From contig JAQFVV010000027.1 of the NCBI GenBank assembly GCA_028023455.1, forward strand, positions 7,933,845 to 7,997,844: 64,000 nt of DNA, given 5' to 3'. Both the position numbers and the translations under genes were made by a program. The stretch is from Epiperipatus broadwayi (taxonomy: Eukaryota > Onychophora > Udeonychophora > Euonychophora > Peripatidae). Below are positions 46,765-59,532 of the stretch, piece after piece. Position 1 is the first letter of the stretch. Every line of letters starts with the position of its first letter. Under the pieces are notes generated by a model. It saw only the letters and a list, made by a program, of their open reading frames with translations, was not told where the DNA came from and did no database searches.

Positions 46765-49470
46765 TTATTTAGATACTAACCACTGTAGATCACTTTCACG
46801 TGAAGGAAGATTGCAAGAATTTGAAGAAGAACTATCTCATAAATTAAATGGGACATTATTGGAATTTGTGAAGTTAGAAGAAAAAATGAAGAGACAAATG
46901 ATTTAAAAAATGGACATGTATTCTACTACTAAGGCAAAAATATTGGAAGTATAAGTGGAGTAGGATTTATTATATATAAAAAATGGAAGACAATATTGTA
47001 GAGATTGATGATGTATCGGACAGAATGGCAAGATTAGTTATTCAACTTAATAGCAGATACCAAATGCAGATAATTCAGGTTTATGCCCCAACAAGTTCTC
47101 AAAGTGATGAAGTAATAGAGGATTCTTATATGGATGTACAAAAGGCTTTTGATCAGACTAAATAATATTTTTAAATTGTTATGGGAGACTTTAGTACTAG
47201 AATTGGTAAACAATTGAAAGATGAAAATGCTGTAGATAAATTTGGTTATGATAATGAAAATGAGAGGAACACAGACTTGTGGAGTTTGCAGAAGAAAAAG
47301 AACTTTATATTATGCATTCTTTTTTTGAAAAAAAATGTTCATTGATTAGTGTGATGTAAGATAAATGTTAATGCAAAACTAGAGAGACATAATTTTTAAG
47401 AAAAACAATATTCACAACTGATATTCTAATCTTCAAAAATATTCTAATGAATTTAAATTAGAACTTGCAAATCATTTTCACATATTAGTAGATTTTGAAC
47501 ATGATTCAGATTTGAATGAAATTAATAGGAAAATAACTGATATACTTTTAAAAACTGCAACAAAAATAGCTGGTAGAAAAAAGCAGCAATTGACCAATAA
47601 AATTTCTATTGAGACTAGAGAATTTATGAAGAATAGAAGGAATATATAAAAATGATACATTAAGAAGGATTGAATATCTTGAATTTTGTAAAATGGTGCA
47701 AAAAAAAAAATTAATAATGATATAAGAAAGTATATAATGGTAAACTAGCAAGGAAAACTATAGAAGAGAATAAAAGTCTCAAGAGTATAAAACATAGAAG
47801 AGAATAAAAGTCTCAAGAGTATAAAACAACATTTTGGTATTGGTAGGAAACATATATCTGCAATAAGAAAAAAATATGGAACTATTACTAAAATGAGAGA
47901 TGACATCATGAAATGGGTAAAAAAGTTCTATCAAGAAATATATAGTAATAAACAACAAGTACCTCCTACAATTATTACATCTTCTGAATTGCCCAAGATT
48001 TTAAATGAATAATTGAGATATGCAATTAAATTTATAAAGAGGGGGAAAGCTCCAGGTAACGATGGAATTATAATCGATATCTTAAAAGAAGCAGATGAAG
48101 AAATAGAAAAAATATTGACAAACTTATAGACCCATTGACTAATAAAGATATACCAGATGATTGGAAAAATGCAGTATTAATATTAATAATTAAAAAGATG
48201 ATAAAGATATTAGAAATTACAGATCTATCACACTTTTATCAGTTTTATATAAAATTTTCACTAAGATAATTCAACTTGTCTACAAAAAAACTTTGGATTT
48301 CAACAAACCAAAAGAACAAGCTGGATTTAAAAATGGTTTTATTACAATAGATCATATCCAAGTATTGAGAAAAGTTATAGAAAGGATCAATGAGTATGAG
48401 TTGTCATTATGTTTTGGATTTGTAGATTATGAAAAGGCATTTGATTCTATAAACATTTCTTCAGTAATTAAAGCATTGGATCATCAAGGTATAGACCCAG
48501 GATATTATCATATTCTAAAGAATATTTATAAAAATGCAAGAGCAACAATTAGATTACATAATGACACTAGGTAGATTAGCATTGATAAGACAGGTTGACT
48601 CCATATCTCAAAAACTTTTGACAACAGTGCTGCAAGAATTATTTTGTGAATTAAAATAAGAAGCTAAAGAAATAAAAATAAATGGAAATTATTTAAATCA
48701 TTTAAATTTTACAAATAAAAATGTAGTTCCTTTTGCAAATAATGTTTCAAAGCTTCAGGAAATGTCACAAGAGTTATCAGATGAAAGTAAAAAAGTAGGA
48801 CTAGAGATAAATATTAAAAAGACTAAAATAATATTCAATGGATTTTCTCAAAAGATGAAAATAAGGATTGATTATGATGAGTTAGAAATTAACAACTACA
48901 AATACTTTGGTCAAATTATTACTACAGCTGGAAACATAACGGATAACATTAATCATAGAATTAAACTTGGTTGGAGTGCTTTTGCTAGAAATAACTTAAT
49001 ATTAAAAGGAAATACGCCTATGTGTTTGAAAAGGAAGATTTTTAATAAATGTGCTTTACTAGTTCTGATTTATGAATCTGAGACTTGGACACTAATTAGA
49101 AGAGCAATACAAAGATTTCAGACTTCTCAAAGAAGTATGGAGAGATGCATGTTAGGAGTAATAAGAATTTGAAAACACAAGATATGGGCAAGAGAACCAA
49201 ACAGGTCTTACTGACCTCATTGAAAAGATTAAAAGATTGAAATGGAGTTGGGCTGGACATATTTCTACAAGAGATGATGATAGGTGGACAATTGAAATAT
49301 TAAAATGGGTTCCAAGATTATAAAAGACCCAAAAAAAGATCACATATGAGATGGATGGGTGAAATAAGAAAGTGTGTAGGGATGATGTGGAAAAAAAAAG
49401 CTACAGACTGAAGTAGATTGAACTTTGACGATATTCCTCCTGCAGTGAATTGATAATGGTTGATAATAAT
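46765..49470 (+). pseudogene. RTE-type LINE, copy B (5'-truncated, dead)
   Basis: Begins within the endonuclease at TTTTTATTTAGATACTAACC (matching 59994 in copy C) and ends with TTGATAATAATGATGAC at the usual 3' tail. It retains IIQVYAPTSSQSDEV (about 47070), the RT segment KEQAGFKNGFITIDHIQVLR and motif A FVDYEKAFDS (about 48418-48447), and the tail through ESETWTL. It has lost the active site: LDFADDVVVF of the other copies reads LNFTNKNVV (about 48703). An endonuclease segment near 47335 is deleted, and a 38-bp tandem duplication lies at about 47757-47826. Stops and frameshifts occur throughout. Confidence 0.9.
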
Positions 49471-49479
49471 GATGACTAT

Positions 49480-52395
49480 TTATTAATTTATAAATAAATA
49501 AATCTTTATCAAATATCAGGTGATTCAACCATAAAGCATAAAAAATATTCAGAAGACTGAGATATTACTTATTTTTCCATTTCAATAAATAAATATTTAG
49601 TTTTCTGATGCCAAGATAATTCTACTATTACAATAAAATACCATTAAACTAAAGTAGCGAAAAGTCAGCACTTTTTTTTTATTGATTTTAGCAACATTTT
49701 TTATTTAATTTTGAAATAAACATGTATTAAAAAATAATAAATAGTGCAATAAATAAAATTTAAAAAAAAATAGTTTAGTACAAATTTATAAATATCAAAT
49801 GCAAAAACTGCATGAAAACTCACATGATATTCAAGCTGCAGATATGTTTTTTTTAGAGTATTTTTAGTTCTTATGATCTGTCACTTTATCATTGTGCTTA
49901 ACAGCATGAGGCATACCTAAAATATATTAATTTGTCTACTTGTGACATGAGAGCTTTGTTTCCATTTTGTTTTAAACATTAAGTTACTCAATTGTAATGA
50001 CTTGCTTTTTTAAAAAAAAAAAACATTTCTGTGAAGAATGTGAAAGGGGAAAAAGAACAGGATAACATAATGTTCACTTGTATGTCTAATATATATTAAA
50101 ATCAATAACTAAAGATATAAGGAAGTCAATATGGAGGGAGGGGTATATTATTAATCTATAAAAACTAATGATCAAGAATATAAGATTAACATTAGAATAT
50201 CTGAATATTTTACATACACATTATCTATATTTATGTTTAGTTATTACTAATAAGTTCAAAGAATATGTTGAAAGACAGACTTATTAAAAATAGTCAATTA
50301 TACAATAATTTGTAGTAGTATATAAAAGCGATTTACCCGCTGACGAAGAAGCTGCAAAAACCAAAAACAATTAAATGGGCCGAGCGCTTTCAAGGTTTTC
50401 CCTCATATTCATGGCCAACATAAGTTATAGATCATTTATGTAGTTTTGTTAACTAATAAAATATGCAAATGTAAATGCAAATTAGTTTGTCCATTTTTTC
50501 GAGATAGAAAAGCACGTGTCGCGTCTATTGATGGAATTGTTATCACTGATAATAAAATACGCCTCCTTGACTTTTCTTTTGCAGTCGTTGGCTTCAGAGC
50601 ATACTATCTTGGGGTTTCCTGGTTCAAACACATGGCCAGCCTGCTTCTCATGTTCCAAGAGAAAAGTTTAGAACAAACTGTTTACTAAGTGATTTTACAG
50701 TTGAACAATGTGTTAAATATTTCTTTAGCATTATTAAAACTAATTTTCAAACCTTTATGTAAAGTTGCTACAAACAACTCACAAATTATTGATGGCAAGT
50801 TATCAAACATAAAAATCTAAAATAACTTAATTAAGTAAGAAATATTGTCCTATTTAGACCTTTAAATATTTCAAAAATCACTAAAATAATTTTGAAGAAA
50901 TAACTGATTCTATTTTAAATTTTTCAGTGATTTTATTAATGAAATGATATTATTACTAGTTTCCTTAATAACTTTTCCATTTTCTGAATTTTTTTTTTTT
51001 AAGCATTAAGGACAGTTAATATATGCATAACACACAATCAAAAAAAAAGCATTTTTATAATTAATAAAACCTAAATACATTGTTTATATACATTTTTTTC
51101 TATATAAATATTTAATCAATTTTGCTTTAAACCCTGTAAATAAGTATTAAGTATATTTATAGAAAGCATTTTAGACTTACATGATTAATTTTATGATTTC
51201 ATAGATTTTATAACAATTTAGTCTGCTTTCTTTCCAATCTAATTTACCATAATAGTAATGACAAATTCAAAAGCTAAAGATTCCTGGATCAAAGTTTAAT
51301 CTGTAACTTTTAATCCTCAAGCATAATGAACTTGAGGATAAAAAATCTCCTAATCAAAACTCTTATCAACCATTTTTAGTGTTTAAATGTCACATGACCT
51401 CCCAAACAATTCCCATTTAAAAGCTAAATGTTTATAGAAAGAAGCTAAATCTGTCATTTCAGATATCATTTATCCCTCCATAAGCAGCTAACTCAGTTAT
51501 AAAAATTTAAAAAATTATATATAAATTATTACATATTTTAATTAAATAAAATATTTTATAAATATTGTATTTTAATTATATTTTTTTAAAAAAATTGTTA
51601 CTCCTGATACTACTGATATATTTTTCTTTTTATAAAAAATAAATCTGGTACTAAAAAAATTATGTTTACGTGTAAATATATAGATGGAGGGGGGAGAGGG
51701 GTGTTAAAACAAATGTCAGCAAGTCAACAATCTGTAAAGTCAACAATCTGTAAACAGTAAGGAAAATAAAGAAGTTTTTAAAAAATTTTGTTTGCATTGA
51801 AGTTTATATGTTATAAGCAATATCTAATAACAAAATGATTTACTAATTTTATATATATTTACTTAAAAATTAGATATAAAATTTCATTATAAATATATTA
51901 CATACAATCGCACAGCTTTGTATTTTTCTCGTTTTTTTTTTTTTTTGGTAAAGCAATAATACATAAAATTACTCTTTACGAGGACTACTTAAAAATTTGA
52001 ATTTAGGCCTCATATTTGAAAGTTGAAACAAAAAACTATTTATGTTGCATGTGTATATCCATATATAGAAAAAAAAAAACCGGAGAAGATATTACATGTA
52101 TATAAATAAGAGACAAAAATTACATATTTGTGTGTATATATCATACACTGAGACAGAACTAGGTGCATGTGTTCAAATTTAACACTTCCATGAATTATAT
52201 CATAATATATGCTAATGCTTCATTGTCTTTCCTGTCAAAATTAAAAAAAGAGATACTGCGATTTTGAAAAACAATGTAATAATAAACAAAAATTAAAATA
52301 TACTAAAATGTCGCGCAACAATGCATGGTCATTTAATAAATAAATAAATCAAAACGAAAGTGATTAAACAATTAAAAGATAATAAATAGATATAA
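49480..52395. other. Non-coding stretch
   Basis: CCGCTGACGAAGAAGCTGC at about 50338 with CCGAGCGCTTTCAAGG at about 50380 resembles the conserved ends of some Penelope-like elements, weakly. An ORF at 50446-50688 contains an acceptor-like CTTGACTTTTCTTTTGCAG (ending 50584) but no recognisable protein. The rest is AT-rich. Confidence 0.35.
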
Positions 52396-52408
52396 ACTCA
52401 AAGTTTAC

Positions 52409-52676
52409 CTTTGTGGTGCGGTTCGTTTTGATCGTGAAACACAACAGGATTCTTGGGGCCAACTACACCTTCTAAATCAGCATGGCTATGTGGATCATGG
52501 ATTTTTGAAATGTCTTTACTTCTTGTATACGGTAATGGAATAGGGCTGTGGTACATATCTTTTATAATCATAAAAAAGTAAGCAAACCCAAATCCAAACG
52601 CTATCCCAATAGTAAAAGTAAGAATAAACATGCGACTGGGTCCATTCCCCGTAAATTTAACATGTGACGAAGACAT
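52409..52676 (-). CDS. C1GALT1: First coding exon, C1GALT1-like core-1 galactosyltransferase
   Basis: From ATG at 52676 (MSSSHVKFTGNGPSRM...) the exon encodes 89 residues plus one base. It ends at the good donor CACAAAG|GTAAAC (52409/52408), phase 1. Layout: a ~16-residue cytosolic tail; one membrane anchor at about residues 17-37 (FILTFTIGIAFGFGFAYFFM); then a lumenal stem with DPHSHADLEG and VVFHDQNEPHHKG. A type II topology with a His/Asp-rich stem resembles the N-terminus of animal core-1 beta-1,3-galactosyltransferases, which extend O-linked GalNAc with galactose in the Golgi; in that family the catalytic domain follows in later exons. No catalytic exon (CWVMTGP, DDDTY region) was seen at lower coordinates, so the first intron would be very long. 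An upstream in-frame TTG is not a eukaryotic start. Identification rests on the stem and anchor only. Confidence 0.55.
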
Positions 52677-52679
52677 GTT

Positions 52680-53130
52680 CACATGGCTAGTTTTACAGTA
52701 CAAATTAAAATCATTTAATAAGTAACAATCAAGACTTTCCGCGCAGTAATTTCATTGTAAAAAGCAATTTTCAATGAAAAGACTTCAGCTCGTTACTACA
52801 AATCGTAATTCTAATCATCGGTAGACTGTCACAGCCGTGCTGAGGCATACAAGGCTTATAAAACCACATATGCAAAAAACTTAGATGTGTAACGGCATCG
52901 TAAGTCATTCCTCGTTATCTTTCGTGAATTAACGTAAAGATAAATGAATTTCATTAAAGTAACTCTATTCCAATAATAACATTTAGAACGTATTATTCCA
53001 TCACATATACATTTTGGGCATTATTATTAATTATTTTTTTACTTTAATTAAATCAAAATAAAAATCCACTAATTACGTAAAGCAATTTTTTCTTAAGTGA
53101 ATAACTTAAGTTCGCTAGAGGGCGCACTAG
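52680..53130 (-). promoter_or_regulatory. Probable 5' UTR and promoter of the C1GALT1-like gene
   Basis: Immediately upstream of the minus-strand start codon, the 52730-52930 segment is richer in CpG (TTCCGCGCAG, CAGCCGTGCTGAGG, ACGGCATCG) than the flanks, as expected for a housekeeping promoter. GAGGGCGCACTAG at about 53118 resembles a core CTCF-like word, but this is weak. No TATA box is clear. Confidence 0.3.
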
Positions 53131-53134
53131 TAAC

Positions 53135-54730
53135 GTTAGCTGAATTTATTTATTTTTTACCAATGAAAATAAACAACTGATTATTACAATAATATTTTCA
53201 TCATTTTAAAATCTACTGGATTAATCAACACAGAAATACAATTTGAAGCTGTTTCACTTTTGCAATCAAAAATAAATCAATACTGGAGAAATCGAAAGTT
53301 ACGGGTAGTTGAGGTATTTCATAGGAATAATTACTTGTAGACTAGTCTAACTTAGTTAAGAGCAGTAGAGGAATATATGCATGTTCTTTATTCACAAACA
53401 TATACATTTGATATATTAAAAAATATACATGCTATAAATTAACATTTATATAAATGATAATAATTAGAATAAAAGATTAGTAACGAAAGGAATACAAAAT
53501 TCAAAACCACATCAAGTTATTAAATTTAAAAAAAAAACTTTCTGATAACAGAAAAACTAATGAGTTATTTTTAAATACAAAACAAAGACGTTCTTGAAAA
53601 GATAAACATAACTCCAGAGAACTGTTAAAAAAGAACATTAAATCACGAGCCAAGAAGAAGCCGGTGCATTCAGCTAGAAGAAACACCTAAGTGAAAAAGG
53701 ACCTGGGCAGACTTTAATAATCAATGACAACTCAAAAAAAAGGATCACAAGTGGAATCTACATGAGTTTTTTAAAAAGCCATTTCAATCTTAATTATGAT
53801 TTTAGTAAGCCTTCGGGTAGAACTAAAAATTTCTAAGTAGTCAATATTTATTAGCATTATATATTTAATGAATTATTAATATTTAACCTTACTATATTAA
53901 ATATTTATACTAAACTTCTATGCTCTGCCAGTCTCTTTTACTGATTTATGTTTCCGTTCGATTTTTTTTTTTTTTTGAAACCACGATTGCAGTTTGTTTG
54001 AGGAGTCGGACATAACATAGACTATTTCCGGTTACTATATTTTTGTTATATATAATATATATTTAAAAATGATAGTTATTATATGCATAAATAATTTGAA
54101 TATATTCATTATCTTACAGAAAAATATCTGTAATTGAAAATAGTTATAATTAAATGAATGTAACCATCTAAAATTAAAAATAACAATAAATAAGGAGATT
54201 AAACAGTCTGGTTAAGAGGATTAAGCGTTCTATTAAAAGAACATCGTAAGCAATGTGGGTAGTCTTGGCGATCCATACTTCAAAAATAATTCATCTTTCT
54301 CTTCTCTTCAAGGTCATGAGCACTAGAGAATTATTCATTACTAAAGTATAAAAGACTGGCAAGATGAATAAATTAAGGAACTCGTGTGGTTTTCGTGCCA
54401 GAAAAATTTATTCTGGAGGTTAAAAAACAGATCTAGGATTTATACTAATCACACAGGTCTATTATTAGTAATAGTATTTGGATGAAGGTTTATGATGATG
54501 GCATTTTAGTATTAATTATACAAAAATATTAGATAGGGATAAAAAAATACAAAAGAAACTTCAAATAAGCTGTTCATATGACTAAGGCAAATAACACCCT
54601 AAATCAACCCAGTGTGATTGCACATAGTGATGTGGAAGCTACTAAATAATCTTGCTCTTAAGAGAAAAGTGGGGAAATTGGGATAACCTTCGTAGATATG
54701 TATACAAAGTTTCTACTGACCATTGCCTTT
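53135..54730. other. Non-coding stretch
   Basis: No gene recognised. The ORF at 53501-53686 is a poor candidate (phenylalanine-rich translation of A-rich DNA). Confidence 0.45.
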
Positions 54731-54737
54731 GGCAGAA

Positions 54738-54855
54738 TAGTTTAGTTGGCTAAGGGTACTTTAAAATTTGATATGCAAGAATCTAAAGGTACAGGTTCAA
54801 TTCCCATGCTAATACTATCACTGGTCATGCCAGAAAAACCTAATGACAAGAGGAG
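54738..54855 (+). mobile_element. tRNA-derived SINE
   Basis: TAGTTTAGTTGG (54738-54749) fits box A, and GGTTCAATTCC (54794-54804) is a perfect match to box B of an internal RNA polymerase III promoter. The tRNA-related part is followed by CACTGGTCATGCCAG. The spacing and unpaired arms argue against a functional tRNA. Confidence 0.55.
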
Positions 54856-55679
54856 AATAATGCTATTAAAAAGATTGTGTTAAATACTAACCTGGATGCT
54901 ACTACTAACCAGTTGAATGTATTTAAAAAGTTGACATAAAATTTATTTATTTTTTTTCTGAAGAGAAGTCAGTTCTTAATATTAGAAGATGGAAATAATT
55001 CAATAAATAATTAATACTAAAAAGTCTTTTATTGTTTGCAAGCCTTGCATTATATCCTTGTATGATTTTTGTAAAGCTTATTCATTTAGTATCAAGTGGG
55101 GCCATAGCAAACGTTAAATTGCAAATATACTATCTATAAATATAGCAGTTAGCAATTAAACCATTACATAAAGCTTGTTTATCCCTGAATATTGCAGTTG
55201 ATTCAGTGGACAATCAGCAGAGACACTAAGTGTGGTATTAAAATTACAGCAGCCTTATAAACTTTGGAAGTTTTGTGAAAGGTTAGTTTTAGGTTATGTG
55301 TTGGTTAGAAAAAAATGGCATTGCAAAAATAACTCATTTGTTGAATTTGATGTAAAGAATCCAAAGAGTAGCAGATATATATCCCAGATGTGGAAGAGTT
55401 CTGAAGCAGTGTTTGACAGTTACAGTATATGGTAATAAATAATGTAAAAGATGAAAAGGTAATGTTGATATAGTTAATGAGCAAAGCTTGTTACAGATGA
55501 CTGATTGTAATTCTTAAATCCGTGAAGATATGCCATAATTCAATAAGTACTTAATGCCAATGGCACCTAGGCACATAATGTGATTCAGAAATAGATGCCA
55601 GGTAGTAAACAAAAACATACAGGATTTTGATATAGAACTGCATATATTTGCCAAAGAATATAATTTGGAGAGGATATGC

Positions 55680-58450
55680 TGTTTGATCAGTAATTGTGGG
55701 TAATGGTTGATAATAAGCTTAGGCAACAGTTGTTGAGTGCAACTGAATTAACCTACTCAAAAGCTGCTGGAAAAATGTTTAGTGTATGAAGTTGTGTAGA
55801 ACAGGTATAAAAGCTCAAAAAATCCCAAATAATAGTTAATAACCTTGACTCAGAAAAAAAAGGGAATTGAAATATTGCTACCGATGCTGGAGCATGCTAT
55901 TGTTGCAGCAGAATAATATGCTTAAAAATGACTGTAAATGTAAGAATAATCACTTACGTACATGTGGTGCATATTGTGGGTCATTTATTCCGAGTTTGTG
56001 TTAAAAATCAAACAAAAAGTAAAAGCAGTTTGGTACCCAACTGTCAGTAGTTTACAAAAAACTAATCTCAAAAAGAGAAATATCACCAGAAATGGACAAA
56101 TCTCATTTGATACTTTTGTTTGTGAAAAGAAAGTTGAAATGGAGAATGTTAATGGGATATAGATATCACTTTTATCTTAAAAAAATTGGTTAAAAATTAC
56201 AAAGAAAGGTAAGAAAATTATTCCAATAGCTAAAATTGATTTAGTAGCAAATGGCATGAATAGAAATCCCAAGTCATGATTGTGATTGTAAATGTATTGA
56301 TGAAAGTAAATAAATGAGCGATGTCTGCCTTTATACGCAGATACAAACTGTTTTAAACCATTGGTTATAAAAATAATTAAATAAATAAAATTCAAATTGG
56401 AGGCTGGGGGGAAATCTTATCCAGCAGAACTAAATACATAGCCAATAGATATTGAGTTAATGAGGAATGTTCACACTGTCATTTGTAAATCTAGACAGGT
56501 CACTTATTTCATTGAAGCCAAGAAGATAGAAGCACTTAGAGATTTAGTGGATAAAGGTACAATTTCACCTGTGGAAAAGTCAACCTGGCTAACATTGGAA
56601 ATAATCATATTAAAACATGATGGGATGATTAGTCTGTGTGGCAATGATCGGATGCAATAAATGTATAAATAAAATGTATCCTTTACAAAATTTATCTGTA
56701 AATTTTATCTGCATTACAAAGGGTCATTTTTGCTAAAGTGGAATTATAGTCCATTTTAATCAGATCCCAGTAGCAATAAGGACAACTAAGCTTCTGACTA
56801 TAAATATGCCTTTAAGATTGTTTAAGTATATTAGACTTCTGTATTGGATTAAGATTATTCTAAATTTGTTTCAGGCAAAGACAGACAGCATATTACAAGG
56901 GATAAAGGAGTCATATCATATCTGGACATGTTAATTATAACTGAAATGAAGTTGGAACTAGGGGTGCATGTAAACAAAGTTTGCAAGTACTGCAGAAATA
57001 TAAAGCTCATCTAAATGCAATAAAGTGTATTTGAAGCATTACTGAAATTAAGTTTTTAAGTCGTAATTAATAATTTAAAAAAATCCTTAATCCAGAAAAT
57101 GTTAGTGCTGCTAAAGTACACAGAATCCAATTTAAAACATTAAGGCATTATAAGCTTTCTTAAAGATATTAAACTTTTTTAAAGTTTTTTAAAAAGGGAA
57201 AGAATATGTAGTGAAATGGAATGTTGAACATAAGAGAACTTTAAAATGAAAAATTTATTAATGTTTAACCAACGTCCAAAAAGTTGTAACCACTGATACT
57301 TTTAAATCTTGCATTACAATAATGGAAGTGAAATCTTGCTTGTTTATGCATCCACTACATTATCAGCAGCTGAAAAAAACTATAGCCATCTGGATAAGAA
57401 AACTCTGATTACTGATATGCGGTTAGAAAGTTTCATCAATAATTTATGGGCATACTTTTAAGATTTATGCAGATCATAGGCCTCTATTAGGTATTTTAGT
57501 AAACTTAAAGCAAATGTCTGATCATTTTAACCAATGCGGATGTATATATTCATTTCATATGATTTTGAATTCATTTACAAATTGGGGGAAAATATTAGTC
57601 ACATTGATGCATTGTCTAGAATATTGGACAGGTGTGCATATAGTATAGTAATTACAGGTGTATATCATATAGACATAATGGAATCCACTGTGTTAAATAG
57701 TAGAGTAATAGCCAATTGGACAAAAAAGCATACTCTTATCAATTAATAAATAAATAGATTAAGAAGGGATGGTCTCATTGCCAACTAAGTTATATCGTAC
57801 CACAGATTTGGAATGTCCATAAACAATGAATTTAGATGGACTGAATATTGATACCATATGCATATTGAAGATTCGTAAAACTAGTGCACGAGAGACATCC
57901 TGATATTGCTAGAGTCAAATTCCAGTAAAAAGATATGAGTAATGATTTTAATCAAAACATTGTTACATGGCTTGTCAATCAACTACTAGTTTACTGCCAA
58001 AGGAATTTGAGTTATGGCCCAGGCTGTAAAACTTTGACAATTTATATATATGAGCAACACCTGTTCTTTTGAAGGCCATGTCTTTTTGTTGGTTATATAT
58101 GCTTACTCTAGGTGTATCAAATACATCTTTAAAAGCACAAATGTACTGGATTCTATAATAAGTACATTAACTATTCATGTTATGGGTAACCCAAAACATT
58201 AGTTTGGACTTTGAAATTGATTTTGTATTATAATAGTTTAAAAGCTTTTTAGTCATTGAAGGAATACTTCATTTTTGAGTCTAATGGATTCACCAAAAAA
58301 GCAGTACAAAAGTTTATACAACCTTTGAGTAAAAATTCCTATACAGATATTGATAAAGCAGTAACAGCCACAATGTTTAACCAATATCTACTCCAAATAC
58401 TCATAAATTAGACCTATTGATCATTGTTGATTCCGAATAATAAAGACAGT
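55680..58450 (+). pseudogene. Fragmented Ty3/gypsy gag-pol
   Basis: Short pieces occur in the order of a gypsy polyprotein. A gag end reads KLRQQLLSATELTYSKAAGK (about 55710). A broken zinc-knuckle region includes KYCYRC (about 55873). The start of RT, ALRDLVDKGTISPVEKSTW, lies at about 56532-56588, with LKHDGMISLCG after it. The RT fingers and palm are scattered to about 56930 (LLTINMPLRLFKY, then FQAKTDSILQGI), with no intact YLDD. RNase H reads LLVYASTTLSAAEKNYSHLD (about 57336) to DALSRI (about 57623). The integrase includes VHERHPDIARV (about 57883) and GFTKKAVQKFIQPL (about 58286). Stops separate every block. No LTR pair was found around it. It is on the opposite strand to the 20.4-24 kb element, and I cannot show the two are one family. 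Confidence 0.75.
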
Positions 58451-59522
58451 AAAATTTTCAGTTAGGAGAAACAATTTGATTAAAAACACTAGCCAATAGG
58501 AATAGTGTTGAAGTTATTGTCAAAGCAATTAAGGAAATAAAGCTGTCTATAGTAATAAAGTTAGTAGATATGTAAGCCATTTAAATAACCAGAATCAAAG
58601 TAGAAATTGGTAATGAAAAATTGTGTTCCTCTATAGTAGAAGACAATGTTGAGTCAGTGAAAGAGAAAAACAGTTTGTATGAATCTATAGATATAATGTG
58701 AAAAAAAGAGCAGGGCAGAACAACCTGAAATATATATATATAAGACAAGGGTGAGAAAGAGCCCTTGCCTGTGATACATGCAAGATGGAACAATTTAAAA
58801 ACAATGAGTACAAGTTGACATTTGAAAATTCTCCAGAGTGAAGGGAATAGTGTTATATTGGTGTACATAATGTGTGTTTATAAAACGGAAAAATGATACT
58901 GTATCGGTCGAAATTGTATGTTAACTCAACACGATTCACAGCATGGGTAAAAGTACCTCGAATCCAACCATACGTGAGATCAAAGATAAAGAATACTTAT
59001 GGATTCTGCCCTGTTTTCCCACTCTCTAAATTTGCAAACTAATTAACAACATTTTTGAGGCAAGCAATTAATCTTTTCAGCACTCCGTTCCACTAGCATC
59101 AACGGTAGAGCATGGATCTCAACTAATTCGTATGTCTAACTCTAATTATTAACTTTAATTAGACTATCTATTTATTTAAATATTAAATGGTATGTGTGTG
59201 ACCTTGAGTCATCAGATAGCAGCACAATAATTAATTAGAAAATATATAATTTTAGAATGAATAAATAGAGACGAACCACAGATAGCTTAAATTCACATAT
59301 ATATATATATTTAATAAAACATTTTATAATTTATCTAATGTCTCTGATTTGATTTCATAAAATTATTTAATAAAAGTTTCTATTCTGTCCTTTATTATGC
59401 CTCTGGCAAGAGAGCGGTATGGGATAGTTTATATGCCAATCTAACAAATATAAACGATTATCGATTTGTGGGAGACGCCCGCCCAAGTCTGAGATATAGG
59501 AATAGATATTTTTAAAGTGATA
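58450..59522. other. Non-coding; possible gypsy 3' flank
   Basis: The 3' LTR of the gypsy remnant should lie here, but no matching upstream repeat was recognised. The ORF at 58581-58868 (minus) is unsupported. Confidence 0.35.
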
Positions 59523-59532
59523 TGATAAATAT
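59523..59532. repeat. Left target-site duplication of RTE copy C
   Basis: TGATAAATAT is repeated exactly at 62820-62829, bracketing the element; part of the right copy could merge with the (TGA)n tail. Confidence 0.7.

Noticed and set aside
52677-52703. Upstream extension of the C1GALT1-like exon (MYCKTSHVN)
   Set aside because: It begins at TTG, not ATG; the ATG at 52676 gives the expected short cytosolic tail.
54738-54855. A functional tRNA gene
   Set aside because: Boxes A and B match, but no cloverleaf or acceptor stem can be drawn.
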